Below are positions 1 through 9,709 of a DNA stretch of 64,000 nt, in pieces. Below the pieces are notes generated by a model. That model did no database searches. It saw only the letters and a list, made by a program, of their open reading frames with translations, and was not told the DNA's origin. The stretch is from Ursidibacter maritimus (GTDB taxonomy: Bacteria; Pseudomonadota; Gammaproteobacteria; Enterobacterales; Pasteurellaceae), in the NCBI RefSeq assembly GCF_009761395.1, contig NZ_LEKN01000013.1, forward strand, positions 186,001-250,000, given 5' to 3'. Each line of letters starts with the position of its first letter. Position 1 is the first letter of the stretch. A program made the translations under genes and the position numbers.

Positions 1-34
1 CTATATTAGAACATTCTGTTTCATTGATTTTACA

Positions 35-62
35 GGCGGTAATAACACCTTGTTATTCCGCC
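35..62. other. inverted repeat near the window edge
   Basis: Left arm GGCGGTAATAAC pairs with right arm GTTATTCCGCC around a short loop, with one bulged base. It lies just past the stop codon of dppA. Neither side is followed by a clear run of T, so it may be a weak terminator or processing hairpin rather than a proper intrinsic terminator. Nothing else was recognised between positions 1 and 107 apart from an uptake-signal-like core (gaccgctta) at about 94-102. Confidence 0.3.
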
Positions 63-107
63 AGAGAAGAACAATAAATTTATATAAATATCCGACCGCT
101 TATTTGC

Positions 108-1703
108 TTATTTTTCTAAATCCACAGAATAAAAGTTGTGTAAACCAAATGGGCTAACCACATAGCCTTTCACATCTTTACGCACTGGGAAATAGGTTGT
201 TGAATGAGCTACAGTAATCCAAGGTGCTTGCTCTTTAAAAATAACTTGAGCTTGTTTATACATATCAGTACGTTTTGCTACATCTATTTCTTGAGCAGCT
301 TGGGTCACTAAATCATTAAATGGCTTATAGCAGAAGTTCGCATAGTTAGAACCTGATTCTACTGCCGCACAGCTTAATAACGTATTTAAGAAGTTATCTG
401 GGTCACCATTATCGCCTGTCCAGCCCATCATCCCTGTTTGGTGATCGCCTGCACGCATACGTTTAAGGTATTCCCCCCATTCGTAGCTAACAATAGTTGT
501 TTTCACCCCTACTTTTTCCCAATCTGCCTGTACAAGCTCTGCCATACGGCGCGCATTTGGGTTATATGGGCGAGAAACTGGCATTGCCCAAAGATCAGTT
601 TCAAAGCCTTTTTCAAAACCCGCTTCTTTTAATAACGCTTTCGCTTTTTCTGGATCATACTCGTAATCTTTAACATCATCATTGTAAGACCACATTGTCG
701 GTGGAATCGGGTTTTTCGCAACCTGACCTGCGTTTTGATACACCGCTTCTACGATAGCTTTTTTATTTACCGCATAATTTAATGCTTGGCGAACTTTCAC
801 ATTATCAAAAGGTGCTTTCTTGAGGTTGAAATTGAGATAACCAATGTTTAAACCTGGTTTGGTTAACAATGTAATCTCAGAATCAGATTTCAATTTTTCA
901 ATATCCGCAGGGTTTGGATATGGCATTGCGTGACACTCGCCTTTCGCTAATTTAGCATAACGTACTGAAGCATCTGGTGTAATAGAGAAAACTAAACGGT
1001 CAATCTTAGCTTTGCCACCCCAGTAGTTTTCAAAGGCTTTATAACGCACCGCAGAATCTTTTTGGTAAGAAACAAATTCAAAAGGGCCTGTTCCAATTGG
1101 GTTGCTATCAATTTTCTCTGGTGTGCCTGCTTTCAGTAATTTATCCGCATATTCTGCTGAATAGATCGATGCGAAATCCATCGCTAAATTCGCTAAAAAT
1201 GGTGAATTTGGCACATTTAGGCTAATTTTAACGGTGTAGTCATCTACTTTTTCTACTTTAGAAATAATGTTTTGCATATCCATTCCAGTAAAATATTCGT
1301 AGTTACCGCCTGATACTTTGTGGTATGGGTGTGTTGCATCTAGCTGACGATTAAAAGAGAAAATTACATCATCAGCATTAAAATCACGACTTGGCGTAAA
1401 TTCTTTATTACTTTGGAATTTAACCCCTTTACGCAAGTAGAAAACATAGCTTTTACCATCTTCAGAAATTTCCCATTTTTCTGCTAATGATGGAATTACA
1501 TTAGTTGTCCCATTTTCAAAAGCAGTTAAACGGTTAAACATTGGTTGACCTGATGAGTCTAATGTTGCACCGTCAGTACCTAAAACAGGACTCAAATATG
1601 AAGGCGATGCCTCGATACAATAAACGAAAGTTTTAGGTGCAGCCATTGCTGAGCCAGAAGCTACCGCTAATGCAATAAGTGATAGTTGTGTCAATTTTTT
1701 CAT
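108..1703 (-). CDS. dppA: dipeptide ABC transporter substrate-binding protein DppA
   Basis: This is a periplasmic solute-binding protein that delivers dipeptides to the DppBCDF importer (SBP family 5). It has 531 residues, close to E. coli DppA (535), and follows that protein almost throughout, including PYHKVSGG, NPIGTGPF, VFSITPDASVRYAKL, MPYPNPADI and MMGWTGDNGDPDNF. The N-terminus is a Sec signal peptide ending SAMA, with no lipobox. That separates it from the related haem-binding lipoprotein HbpA of Haemophilus, although DppA-type proteins can also bind haem. The ATG follows GGAG at a good distance. The transporter genes would lie beyond the left edge of the window and are not visible. 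Confidence 0.95.
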   Translation of the reverse strand: MKKLTQLSLIALAVASGSAMAAPKTFVYCIEASPSYLSPVLGTDGATLDSSGQPMFNRLTAFENGTTNVIPSLAEKWEISEDGKSYVFYLRKGVKFQSNKEFTPSRDFNADDVIFSFNRQLDATHPYHKVSGGNYEYFTGMDMQNIISKVEKVDDYTVKISLNVPNSPFLANLAMDFASIYSAEYADKLLKAGTPEKIDSNPIGTGPFEFVSYQKDSAVRYKAFENYWGGKAKIDRLVFSITPDASVRYAKLAKGECHAMPYPNPADIEKLKSDSEITLLTKPGLNIGYLNFNLKKAPFDNVKVRQALNYAVNKKAIVEAVYQNAGQVAKNPIPPTMWSYNDDVKDYEYDPEKAKALLKEAGFEKGFETDLWAMPVSRPYNPNARRMAELVQADWEKVGVKTTIVSYEWGEYLKRMRAGDHQTGMMGWTGDNGDPDNFLNTLLSCAAVESGSNYANFCYKPFNDLVTQAAQEIDVAKRTDMYKQAQVIFKEQAPWITVAHSTTYFPVRKDVKGYVVSPFGLHNFYSVDLEK

Positions 1704-1884
1704 TGTTTCACTCCAAGTGTGGTTGTTATAAAAATGTTACATAAATTAGATAAAAATTGAATATACAATTTTTTTTATTGAAAGCAATAGTTTTTTTTAT
1801 CCTTTTTATTACCAAGCGGCTAGATAATATTCAATTTTTGCAAATTTTCTTCTTAATCCTACCGCTTGAGATAATATTTGATAA

Positions 1885-3258
1885 CTAAAGTACCATTGCT
1901 GCAATCCAACCGAAGACTAATAACGGAATGTTATAGTGGATAAAGGTTGGCACAACGGAATCCCAAATGTGATCGTGTTTACCGTCCGCATTTAATCCTG
2001 ATGTTGGCCCTAAAGTTGAATCTGAGGCTGGTGAACCAGCATCACCTAATGCTGCGGCAACGCCAACAATTGAGATAGTCGCTAATGGCGAGAAACCAAA
2101 AGAAACACAAAGCGGCACATAAATTGAGGCAATAATCGGCACTGTTGAGAAAGATGAACCAATCCCCATTGTGATAAATAAGCCAACTAATAGCATTAAG
2201 AATGCTGCCATTTCTTTGGTTTCAATAGTGCCTTTTAAGCTTTGTACTAACTCTGATACACCGCCTGTTGAATTCACGACATTTGCATAACCTGATGCCG
2301 CAATCATTACAAAGCCGATCATCGCCATTAAACGTAAACCGTCTTGGAAAATGTCATTGCTCTGTTTGAGTTTAAATACACCGCCTAATGCGAAGATAAC
2401 TAAACCAATTAATCCGCCTAATACCGTTGAGTTGGTAACAAGTTGCACGATACAAGTTGTTACAATCGCAATTAAACTGATCCAAATGTGGAAAGATTTT
2501 ACTTGTGCAACGCGTGTTTCAATATCGTCTAATTTTGCCTGAGCAGTTTCAACATAAATACGTGGTTTACGGTAAGTGACGAAAATAGCGAGCAATAACC
2601 CAAAAATCATACCCGCAACAGGAATTGCCATTGCTTTGGTAACACTAGCCACTGATGCAACTAAACCGAAAGTTTCTCCTGCTTGATTGATATTTTTAAC
2701 CAAAATATTTTCAATAAAGATTTGACCAAAACCAGCAGGAATTAACATATAAGTGGCAGTTAAACCAAAGGTTAAGGCACAAGCGACAGCACGACGGTCA
2801 ATTTTTAACTGATTCATTACACTTAATAGTGGTGGAACAACAATTGGGATAAAGGCAATGTGCACCGGGATTAAGTTTTGTGATGACATTGAGAAAGCCA
2901 CTAACGTAAACAGCACTGTATATTTAAACCAGAATACTGAGCGACCTGATGGGCGTTTACCAAAAGATTGGATTACTTTATACGCCAACAAATCCGTCAC
3001 ACCTGATTTAGATAATGCTACGGCAAATGCTCCTAATACAGCATAGTTCATTGCGGTTTCTGCTCCGCCACCTAACCCACCAGTGAAGGTTTTTACCGTA
3101 GTGGTTAGCGCTTCGCTGAATCCAATACCATCAGCGGTATTGCCAATAAGACCGCAAGTTAATGCGGCAATAATCAACGCAATTACCACATTAATTCGCA
3201 TTAAACTTAATGCGAGTAACACAATAATTGAGATGACCACTTCGTTTGATAACAACAT
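1885..3258 (-). CDS. Na+/H+ antiporter (NhaC-type) family carrier, probable histidine transporter
   Basis: This is a polytopic inner-membrane carrier of 457 residues with about eleven hydrophobic segments. It resembles the YuiF-like branch of the Na+/H+ antiporter superfamily. The conserved stretches GDAGSPASDSTLGPTSG near the C-terminus and SSQNLIPVHIAFIPIV in the first half are visible. The ATG at 3258 is chosen because GAGGA stands 7 bases upstream; the frame stays open into the upstream hexanucleotide repeat from a TTG, but that TTG lies in an attenuator T-run. A histidine leader peptide and terminator precede the gene, so histidine or a histidine derivative is the likely substrate, despite the antiporter family name. 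Family assignment is firm; substrate is inferred. Confidence 0.85.
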   Translation of the reverse strand: MLLSNEVVISIIVLLALSLMRINVVIALIIAALTCGLIGNTADGIGFSEALTTTVKTFTGGLGGGAETAMNYAVLGAFAVALSKSGVTDLLAYKVIQSFGKRPSGRSVFWFKYTVLFTLVAFSMSSQNLIPVHIAFIPIVVPPLLSVMNQLKIDRRAVACALTFGLTATYMLIPAGFGQIFIENILVKNINQAGETFGLVASVASVTKAMAIPVAGMIFGLLLAIFVTYRKPRIYVETAQAKLDDIETRVAQVKSFHIWISLIAIVTTCIVQLVTNSTVLGGLIGLVIFALGGVFKLKQSNDIFQDGLRLMAMIGFVMIAASGYANVVNSTGGVSELVQSLKGTIETKEMAAFLMLLVGLFITMGIGSSFSTVPIIASIYVPLCVSFGFSPLATISIVGVAAALGDAGSPASDSTLGPTSGLNADGKHDHIWDSVVPTFIHYNIPLLVFGWIAAMVL

Positions 3259-3274
3259 AGTTTTGTCCTCTAAG

Positions 3275-3322
3275 TTAAAGTTAAAGTTAAAGTTAAAGTT
3301 AAAGTTAAAGTTAAAGTTAAAG
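3275..3322. repeat. hexanucleotide tandem repeat (TTAAAG)8
   Basis: Eight perfect consecutive TTAAAG units are visible (CTTTAA on the transcribed strand), with degenerate copies on either side. The tract lies in the 5' leader of the minus-strand carrier gene, between the histidine attenuator terminator and the Shine-Dalgarno sequence GAGGA at 3266-3270. A copy-number change would alter leader length by 6 bases without affecting the reading frame of the true start. Confidence 0.95.
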
Positions 3323-3352
3323 TTTAAAAATAAAGTTAAGAAATTTACTAAC

Positions 3353-3385
3353 AAAAAACCCCTCGAAAGTTGCCTTCCGAGGGGT
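3353..3385 (-). terminator. histidine attenuator terminator
   Basis: On the minus strand an 11-base stem (CCCCTCGGAAG paired with CTTTCGAGGGG, one G-U pair) with a 4-base loop is followed by six T residues. It lies between the His-rich leader peptide and the carrier gene. A second hairpin, CGGAAG at 3424-3429 with CTTCCG at 3433-3438, lies between leader and terminator. It shares the CGGAAG element with the terminator stem, as expected for pause and antiterminator arms. Confidence 0.93.
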
Positions 3386-3460
3386 GGAAAATGGTTTTAA
3401 GATTCGTAATCACATTTCTCGCTCGGAAGATTCTTCCGAACACGCTAAATGCCCGAAAGA

Positions 3461-3508
3461 TTATTCAGGTAAATGGCGGTGATGATGGTTTCTTAATGTG
3501 ATGTTCAT
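3461..3508 (-). CDS. histidine-rich attenuator leader peptide
   Basis: A 15-residue open frame reads MNITLRNHHHRHLPE and then TAA. Four of its residues are histidine, three in a row, as in the HisL leader of enteric his operons. AGGAG stands 5 bases before the ATG, and a strong terminator follows downstream. Ribosome stalling at the His codons when charged histidyl-tRNA is scarce would favour the antiterminator and allow the downstream carrier gene to be transcribed. It is too short for ordinary gene finders. Confidence 0.92.
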   Translation of the reverse strand: MNITLRNHHHRHLPE

Positions 3509-3535
3509 AACGACTCCTAATTTGAATTGAGGTGG

Positions 3536-3564
3536 AATATATACTAGCAAAAATCAAATTGCAA
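3536..3564 (-). promoter_or_regulatory. probable sigma-70 promoter of the his-attenuated carrier
   Basis: On the minus strand a -35-like TTGCAA and a -10-like TATATT are separated by 17 bases. The predicted transcript start falls about 20 bases before the leader peptide ATG at 3508, which suits an attenuated leader RNA. Confidence 0.6.
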
Positions 3565-3625
3565 ACACTTTTTTACATTTGTAAAAAAATAATTGAAATC
3601 CAACCGCTATTTTATGTATGTCATT

Positions 3626-3660
3626 AAAAACAAAAGGCAATTCTTAACGAATTGCCTCAG
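3626..3660 (-). terminator. intrinsic terminator of adk
   Basis: On the minus strand the perfect 8-base stem GGCAATTC/GAATTGCC with a 5-base loop is followed by a T-rich tract (TTTTGTTTTT). It lies 26 bases or more past the adk stop codon. Confidence 0.9.
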
Positions 3661-3685
3661 TAAATTTACGGATTAGTTATCACAC

Positions 3686-4342
<657 letters not shown>

Positions 4343-4402
4343 TTAACATTAAACATAAAAGAAAATAAATTTTGTAAAACTTTTCTAGAATCTAACCGCT
4401 TA

Positions 4403-5683
4403 TTAAGCCGATTTATCCTTTGCATTCCAAGGAGCAACCCAGAATAAACAGAGCATTCCTGGAATCGCCATAAAGAAACAGATCCAATAGAACTGGTAAA
4501 ATCCAACACTTTCGGCTAATGCACCTGATGTTGCCCCAATCAATTTACTTGGAATAGCGGTTAAACTTGTAAAAATAGCAAATTGCGTTGCGGTATAAAG
4601 TGGATTTGTTTCGCGTGAAATATATGCTACAAAGCACGCTGTCCCTAATCCGATACCAATATATTCACCGATAATCACTGCAGAAAGAGCAAAACGCTCA
4701 TAAGTTCCAATCGTTTCAAATTTACCGTGACTTGCTAACCAAGCAAAGCCAAGCAACATTAACATTTGGAACACACCGAAGATCCAAAGTGAGCGGTTTA
4801 CGCCAATACGCAGCATCATTACTCCACCAATCATACCAGCGACAATAGATGCCCATAAGCCATTGATTTTCACCGCTGTACCTAAATCTGTCCGACTAAA
4901 TCCCATATCTAAAATAAAGGCACTCTGTAAAGTAGCAGCAAAAGAATCACCCAAATTATATAACAGCATAAAAGTTAGCGTACCAATTGCAGCCCAAATA
5001 CCTTTACGTTGGAAAAATTCTTTAAATGGAATGATAAAGGCTTCGTGGAATGGTAAATGGCGATTATCTTGTAAAATTTTAGGCTCTTTGCTTAAGAACA
5101 AGCTTAAGATCATTCCCGGGATCATAAATAAAGCGGTAAACATAAACACCGTTTCCCACGCATAATGATCAGAAATGATCAACGCCAATCCACCAGGGAT
5201 TAATCCTGCGATACGATAACCATTGATATGAATTGAATTCCCCAGCCCCAACTCTTCATCACTCAAAATTTCTCGGCGATAAGCATCAACCACAATATCT
5301 TGAACAGCTGAAGTGATAGCAACTGCAACAGATAATACTATTACCGCTTTAATGTCTTGGGTTGGGTTAAACAAACCAAAGCAAGCAATCAAGCCGAATA
5401 AAATAATCTGTGTAAAGAACATCCAGCTACGGCGACGACCTAAAAAGTTTGGGTAATATCTGTCAAACAAAGGAGCAACCAGAAACTTCCAAGTATATGG
5501 CAAACCGACAAGCGCAAAAAATCCGATGGTTTTTAAATCAACTTGTTCTGAACGTAGCCACGCAGGAATAAGTTGATATAAGAAATAAAGTGGTAGTCCT
5601 GATGTAAACCCTGTAAACACACAGAGTAGCATTTTATAACTGAAAATCTGCCGCCAAATTGACTGTTTTGCGATATTAGACAT
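4403..5683 (-). CDS. ampG: muropeptide permease AmpG
   Basis: This is an inner-membrane transporter of the major facilitator superfamily. It imports GlcNAc-anhydro-MurNAc muropeptides for cell-wall recycling. The 426 residues form about twelve hydrophobic segments. The family signatures GLPYTWKFLVAPLFDRY and SAVQDIVVDAYRREIL are visible. It is about 65 residues shorter than E. coli AmpG at the C-terminus, which I take to be normal for this family. The ATG directly abuts the galE stop (TAAATG), with AAGGGGG upstream, so the two genes are co-transcribed and probably translationally coupled. Confidence 0.93.
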   Translation of the reverse strand: MSNIAKQSIWRQIFSYKMLLCVFTGFTSGLPLYFLYQLIPAWLRSEQVDLKTIGFFALVGLPYTWKFLVAPLFDRYYPNFLGRRRSWMFFTQIILFGLIACFGLFNPTQDIKAVIVLSVAVAITSAVQDIVVDAYRREILSDEELGLGNSIHINGYRIAGLIPGGLALIISDHYAWETVFMFTALFMIPGMILSLFLSKEPKILQDNRHLPFHEAFIIPFKEFFQRKGIWAAIGTLTFMLLYNLGDSFAATLQSAFILDMGFSRTDLGTAVKINGLWASIVAGMIGGVMMLRIGVNRSLWIFGVFQMLMLLGFAWLASHGKFETIGTYERFALSAVIIGEYIGIGLGTACFVAYISRETNPLYTATQFAIFTSLTAIPSKLIGATSGALAESVGFYQFYWICFFMAIPGMLCLFWVAPWNAKDKSA

Positions 5684-6703
5684 TTATGCCCCCTTATACC
5701 CATTTGGGTTATTCTTTTGCCAATTCCAAGTGTCTTTCATCATTTGGGTTAAGTCATATTGCGTTTTCCAACCTAACTCTTTTAATGCTTTTTCTGGATT
5801 AGAATAACACACTGCAATATCTCCAGGACGGCGATCAACAAGTTTATAAGGTACATTGATATTATTCGCTTGCTCGAAAGCTTTAACCATATCTAACACC
5901 GAATAGCCCGTTCCTGTACCCAAATTATAGACGTGGAAACCCGCATCATTGTGGTGTTTTTCAAGGGCTTTTAAATGCCCAATAGCCAAATCGACAACGT
6001 GAATATAGTCACGCACACCTGTTCCATCGTGAGTTTCATAATCGCTACCAAATACCGAAAGCTGTGGCAATTTCCCCACTGCAACTTGGCTAATATAAGG
6101 TAATAAATTGTTTGGGATACCATTTGGATCTTCGCCAATCAAACCGCTTGAATGAGCCCCCACAGGGTTAAAATAGCGTAGTACAACTGCACTTAATTGA
6201 GGGTAGGCTTTTACCGTATCTTCTAAAATACGTTCAACCATATATTTCGATGTGCCGTAAGGGTTTGTTGTGCCACCTACCGCACAAGATTCAGTAATAG
6301 GAATAATTTCAGGGTCGCCATATACCGTTGCTGATGAGCTAAATACAATGGTATTTACATTTGCTTTCAACATTTCTTCAACTAATACAATCGAACCTGT
6401 AACGTTATTTTGATAATAATGCAATGGTTTCTGTACACTTTCACCCACAGCTTTTAAGCCTGCGAAGTGGATCACTGAATCAATCTGATGTTCTGCAAAA
6501 ATTTTACGTAAAATGTCACGATCTAAAATGTCGCCTTGATAGAATGAGACCGATTTGCCCGTAATCTGCTTCACTCGTTCTAAAGAAATTGGAGAAGAAT
6601 TTGATAGATTATCTAAAACAACAATCTCTTTTCCTTGATTTAATAATTCTACAACGGTATGCGAGCCAATATAACCTGCCCCACCTGTTACTAAAATTGC
6701 CAT
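5684..6703 (-). CDS. galE: UDP-glucose 4-epimerase
   Basis: GalE interconverts UDP-glucose and UDP-galactose, feeding lipo-oligosaccharide synthesis and galactose use. It is a short-chain dehydrogenase/reductase of 339 residues. The NAD-binding GGAGYIGSH is at the N-terminus, FSSSATVYG carries the catalytic serine/threonine region, and YGTSKYMVE carries the Tyr-xxx-Lys pair. The ATG at 6703 is preferred because GAGGA lies 7 bases before it, and it gives the usual family length. An ATG two codons upstream is too close to the same Shine-Dalgarno. Confidence 0.97.
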   Translation of the reverse strand: MAILVTGGAGYIGSHTVVELLNQGKEIVVLDNLSNSSPISLERVKQITGKSVSFYQGDILDRDILRKIFAEHQIDSVIHFAGLKAVGESVQKPLHYYQNNVTGSIVLVEEMLKANVNTIVFSSSATVYGDPEIIPITESCAVGGTTNPYGTSKYMVERILEDTVKAYPQLSAVVLRYFNPVGAHSSGLIGEDPNGIPNNLLPYISQVAVGKLPQLSVFGSDYETHDGTGVRDYIHVVDLAIGHLKALEKHHNDAGFHVYNLGTGTGYSVLDMVKAFEQANNINVPYKLVDRRPGDIAVCYSNPEKALKELGWKTQYDLTQMMKDTWNWQKNNPNGYKGA

Positions 6704-6797
6704 AGACATATCCTCATTACTAAAAATTGACATTAGTTTACTCTGTTTAAGTCAAAAATGCTTTGTTATTTGCAAAATTTTTGCCAAAAAAGCCCGC

Positions 6798-7478
6798 TTA
6801 TTTAAGATTTAAACCCATCTGACGAATAAGTTTATTACGTTCATCTTCACTTAGCCTTCGCATCTCCCCAGCAGATAGATCCCCAAGCTGTAATTGCCCA
6901 ATTGCTACTCGAATTAAGCGTAATGTTGGAAAACCAATATGTGCGGTCATACGGCGAACTTGGCGATTTCTTCCCTCACTAATGGTTAATTCCAACCAAC
7001 TTGTAGGGATCGTTTTACGCTCACGAATTTTAGGGGCGGTTACCCAATTTAGTTCGGGATCATTGATAATTTTAACTTTAGCAGGTTTAGTTTTACCATC
7101 TTTCAGCTCAACACCTTGGCGTAATTTAAGCAGATCATTTTCTTGTGGAATCCCTTCTACTTGTACCCAATAGGTTTTCTCTTTATCAAATTTAGGGTGA
7201 GCAAGACGATGCTGAATTTCACCATTATTTGTCAGTAACAATAGCCCCTCACTATCTCGATCCAATCGTCCTACAGGGTAAACATCTGGAATATGAATAA
7301 AATCTTTGAGGGTTTGCCGTTGTTGTTCATCAGTAAATTGTGTGAGTACATCATAAGGTTTATTAAATAATATCAACACCGTATCTGCTAATGAAGGAGT
7401 AGGGCGACGATTACTTTTTGCCTGTAATCTATTTGGACGAACGTAGCGAGTCAAAGAATTTGAACGGGGTTTAAACAT
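6798..7478 (-). CDS. rluE: 23S rRNA pseudouridine(2457) synthase RluE
   Basis: This is an RsuA/RluB/E/F-type pseudouridine synthase of 226 residues that modifies 23S rRNA. The catalytic motif [15 protein letters not shown] is present, with the nucleophilic Asp in RLDRDSEG. A second conserved motif, [11 protein letters not shown], is near the C-terminus. It lacks the N-terminal S4 domain seen in RluB and RluF, and its length fits RluE (E. coli 217). The first 25 residues are basic and poorly conserved. It is a single gene on the minus strand between pheA and galE. Confidence 0.9.
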   Translation of the reverse strand: MFKPRSNSLTRYVRPNRLQAKSNRRPTPSLADTVLILFNKPYDVLTQFTDEQQRQTLKDFIHIPDVYPVGRLDRDSEGLLLLTNNGEIQHRLAHPKFDKEKTYWVQVEGIPQENDLLKLRQGVELKDGKTKPAKVKIINDPELNWVTAPKIRERKTIPTSWLELTISEGRNRQVRRMTAHIGFPTLRLIRVAIGQLQLGDLSAGEMRRLSEDERNKLIRQMGLNLK

Positions 7479-7537
7479 AGAAGTATAGAAAATAATGTAA
7501 ATTTTTAGAAAAATCTAACCGCTTAGCATTCAATAAT

Positions 7538-7560
7538 AAGGCGGAAATCAATCCGCCTTA
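7538..7560 (-). terminator. probable terminator after pheA
   Basis: The perfect 8-base inverted repeat AAGGCGGA/TCCGCCTT with a 6-base loop lies just beyond the pheA stop. The T tract that follows on the minus strand is weak (TTATTATTG). Confidence 0.6.
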
Positions 7561-7568
7561 CTCAAATA

Positions 7569-8726
7569 CTAAATTTTTACTGGCTCAATAATTTCGCTTG
7601 GATAGCAGCCTAATACTTTTAAATAACTAGTTACAGTTTCTAGCTCATTTAAAGCCTGTTGCGTTTGTGCTGAATGGATATTCGCTTCTAATTCGACATA
7701 AAACATCTCTTCCCAAGGCTTGCCATAAATTGGGCGAGACTCCAGTTTTGTCATTCGAATATCGTGTTTTTTGAAAACCGTTAAGGCATCAACTAATGCC
7801 CCCGCTTCTTGACCAGTAGTCATTAGTAATAACGTTTTAGTTTGGACTTGTGGCGAAACCTTGACAGGTTCTTTAGCAACGACAATAAAACGAGTAATGT
7901 TATTCTTTTGGTTGGCAATTTCAGTTTCAACTACATTTAAACCATATAATTTTCCACCATCTTCATTACCTAATGCCGCAATGTTACGTTTATTTAAACG
8001 AGCCACTAACTGCATTGCGTGTGAGCTACTTTCACAATATTTGATATGTACTTTATCAAGCCCTTGTAAAAACTGGCTACATTGCTGAGCAGGTTGCGGA
8101 TGTGTGTAGATCGTATCAATTTGAGCGAGATCGATCTTACCGTTACCTAACACACAGTGTTTGATCGGATAGGCTAATTCTCCAACTAATGTCAGATCTG
8201 TATGCTGTAATAGATCATAAACCTCGTTAATCGATCCTGATGTGGTATTTTCTAAGGGTAAAATACCGTAATCTGCCTCACCTTTTTCCACTTTTTGAAA
8301 GACTTGATTAAATGATTCACAACTTAATTCAATTAAAGATTCAGAAACCTGCTTTAAAAATTGACGAGAGGCTAAATGTGAATAAGAACCTCGCATTCCT
8401 AAAAATGCGACTGAAATACTACTCTCTTTGATTTCATTGAGTTTATTTTGCAAATAATTCTGCTGAGTTAATACAGAATCTTCGATAATTCGTTGGAAAA
8501 TCTGAGTAACATATTGCGGATCTAGCTGATAATTTTCTGCTTGAGCAAAATTCACCAACTCTTGTAATAATTGTTTCTCACGCTCAACATCACGCAATGG
8601 TTTCTGCGTGATCTCTTTACTTCTTACCACATCAAAGGCAAGGCGATGACGCTCTGATAATAATTTGAGTAAATCACGATCGATTTGGGTAATTTGCTGA
8701 CGAATTTCAGACAGATCTAACGACAT
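7569..8726 (-). CDS. pheA: bifunctional chorismate mutase / prephenate dehydratase (P-protein)
   Basis: The P-protein converts chorismate to prephenate and then to phenylpyruvate, for phenylalanine synthesis. It has 385 residues: an AroQ-type chorismate mutase in about residues 1-90 ([13 protein letters not shown]), a prephenate dehydratase domain from about 105 ([23 protein letters not shown]) and a C-terminal ACT regulatory domain with the ESRP phenylalanine-binding motif ([14 protein letters not shown]). The ATG at 8726 follows AAGGAA and starts the family-typical MSLDLSEIR. Upstream in-frame codons lack a ribosome-binding site. No phenylalanine leader peptide was seen. Confidence 0.96.
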   Translation of the reverse strand: MSLDLSEIRQQITQIDRDLLKLLSERHRLAFDVVRSKEITQKPLRDVEREKQLLQELVNFAQAENYQLDPQYVTQIFQRIIEDSVLTQQNYLQNKLNEIKESSISVAFLGMRGSYSHLASRQFLKQVSESLIELSCESFNQVFQKVEKGEADYGILPLENTTSGSINEVYDLLQHTDLTLVGELAYPIKHCVLGNGKIDLAQIDTIYTHPQPAQQCSQFLQGLDKVHIKYCESSSHAMQLVARLNKRNIAALGNEDGGKLYGLNVVETEIANQKNNITRFIVVAKEPVKVSPQVQTKTLLLMTTGQEAGALVDALTVFKKHDIRMTKLESRPIYGKPWEEMFYVELEANIHSAQTQQALNELETVTSYLKVLGCYPSEIIEPVKI

Positions 8727-8803
8727 TATATTTCCTTCTATGATTTTCATAACAAGCGGTGAGATTTGCAAAATTTTTAGCAAAAACCGCCACTTCTAAA
8801 ATG

Positions 8804-9556
8804 TTAATTGATAGCGTATTGAATCGTAACCACAAGGCGTACTTTTTTATCTATTGTACTTGTATCATAACCGCCACCATAATCGCTTGTATCTTCACTC
8901 GTTGGTGAAGTTGATTGAATATCAAATGATCCTTGTGATGCTGATTTTAATAAACCGACTTTCACATTACTGGTTTTGGCAAATTCTTCTGCACGCACAT
9001 AAGCATCTTGTGTTGCTTTGGCAATTAAATCACGCTTAATCGTTTCTAAATTTTCCAAATAATAGTTTGGGCTAGAAAAATCAATATTCTGATTTTCAGC
9101 ACGTAAATTCTGAATTTGTGCTAAAGCCTGTTGTAATTTTGCCAATTCCTTGGTTGAAATAGTAATAGAACGTGATGCTACAAATCCATTATGGCGAGAG
9201 CGTTCTTTACCAAACTCATCGGTATAATATTCAGTGTGAGCATTAACGGAAAGATCGGTAATCGCTCTATCTTGTTCAGTAAATCCTTGCTCTTTTAAGA
9301 ATTTTACTGCGATATTCAGGTTTTGTTGGTTATTTCTCATTGCTTCAGCATAATCACGTCCCCAAGCCCTAACATTGATAGACCAAGTACCTAAAGTGGC
9401 TTTATGTTCGGCTTCTGCTAATCCCTTAACAGTAATAACCCCTGTTTGTTGTAAATTTTTAAATTGATGCCCCAAAATAAAAGCTGAAGCCATTAGACCA
9501 ACCGCTAAAATAGCACCCAGTATCGCTAAATAACGATATTTGTTTGATTTTGACAT
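8804..9556 (-). CDS. SIMPL domain (DUF541) envelope protein
   Basis: This 250-residue protein has a single N-terminal membrane segment or uncleaved signal (YLAILGAILAVGLMASAFIL) followed by a SIMPL domain. That domain is a periplasmic or outer-membrane-associated fold of poorly defined function, linked in E. coli YggE to oxidative stress. Conserved features include VTVKGLAEA-like ITVKGLAEAEHKA near residue 40 and the C-terminal KVRLVVTIQY. The ATG at 9556 has GAGGA 7 bases upstream. It is transcribed away from hmuT; the space between them holds the Fur box. Confidence 0.85.
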   Translation of the reverse strand: MSKSNKYRYLAILGAILAVGLMASAFILGHQFKNLQQTGVITVKGLAEAEHKATLGTWSINVRAWGRDYAEAMRNNQQNLNIAVKFLKEQGFTEQDRAITDLSVNAHTEYYTDEFGKERSRHNGFVASRSITISTKELAKLQQALAQIQNLRAENQNIDFSSPNYYLENLETIKRDLIAKATQDAYVRAEEFAKTSNVKVGLLKSASQGSFDIQSTSPTSEDTSDYGGGYDTSTIDKKVRLVVTIQYAIN

Positions 9557-9637
9557 AGTCATTTCCTCATAAAAAACTGTGCGGAATTCTAACGATTTCC
9601 TACTCTCTCGACAATCCATTGCAGAAAATAATCTCAC

Positions 9638-9663
9638 TATAATTTTATTGAGAATTGTTATCA
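9638..9663 (+). promoter_or_regulatory. hmuTUV promoter -10 and Fur box
   Basis: A perfect -10 hexamer TATAAT at 9638-9643 is followed by a Fur-box-like 15-mer, TGAGAATTGTTATCA, at 9649-9663. That matches 12 of 14 fixed positions of the 7-1-7 consensus TGATAATNATTATCA. The -35 element is not convincing. The layout (-10, then Fur box across the start region) is the same as at the second promoter of this island, and implies repression by iron-loaded Fur. Confidence 0.75.
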
Positions 9664-9709
9664 TATGTGTAAAATATGAGCCTTATTTTACTTTGATTAG
9701 GAATTTTCA

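Noticed and set aside
108-1703. HbpA haem-binding lipoprotein
   Set aside because: The signal peptide has no lipobox cysteine and the sequence follows E. coli DppA closely.
3259-3354. N-terminal extension of the carrier through the repeat (an Asn-Phe repeat peptide)
   Set aside because: It would need a TTG start inside the attenuator T-run, and a good GAGGA-ATG lies downstream at 3258. The frame is open only because the 6-base unit AACTTT contains no stop in that phase.
3083-3400. Plus-strand open frame with a Lys-Leu repeat tail
   Set aside because: It is antisense to the carrier and to the same hexanucleotide repeat; no ribosome-binding site or protein-like composition.
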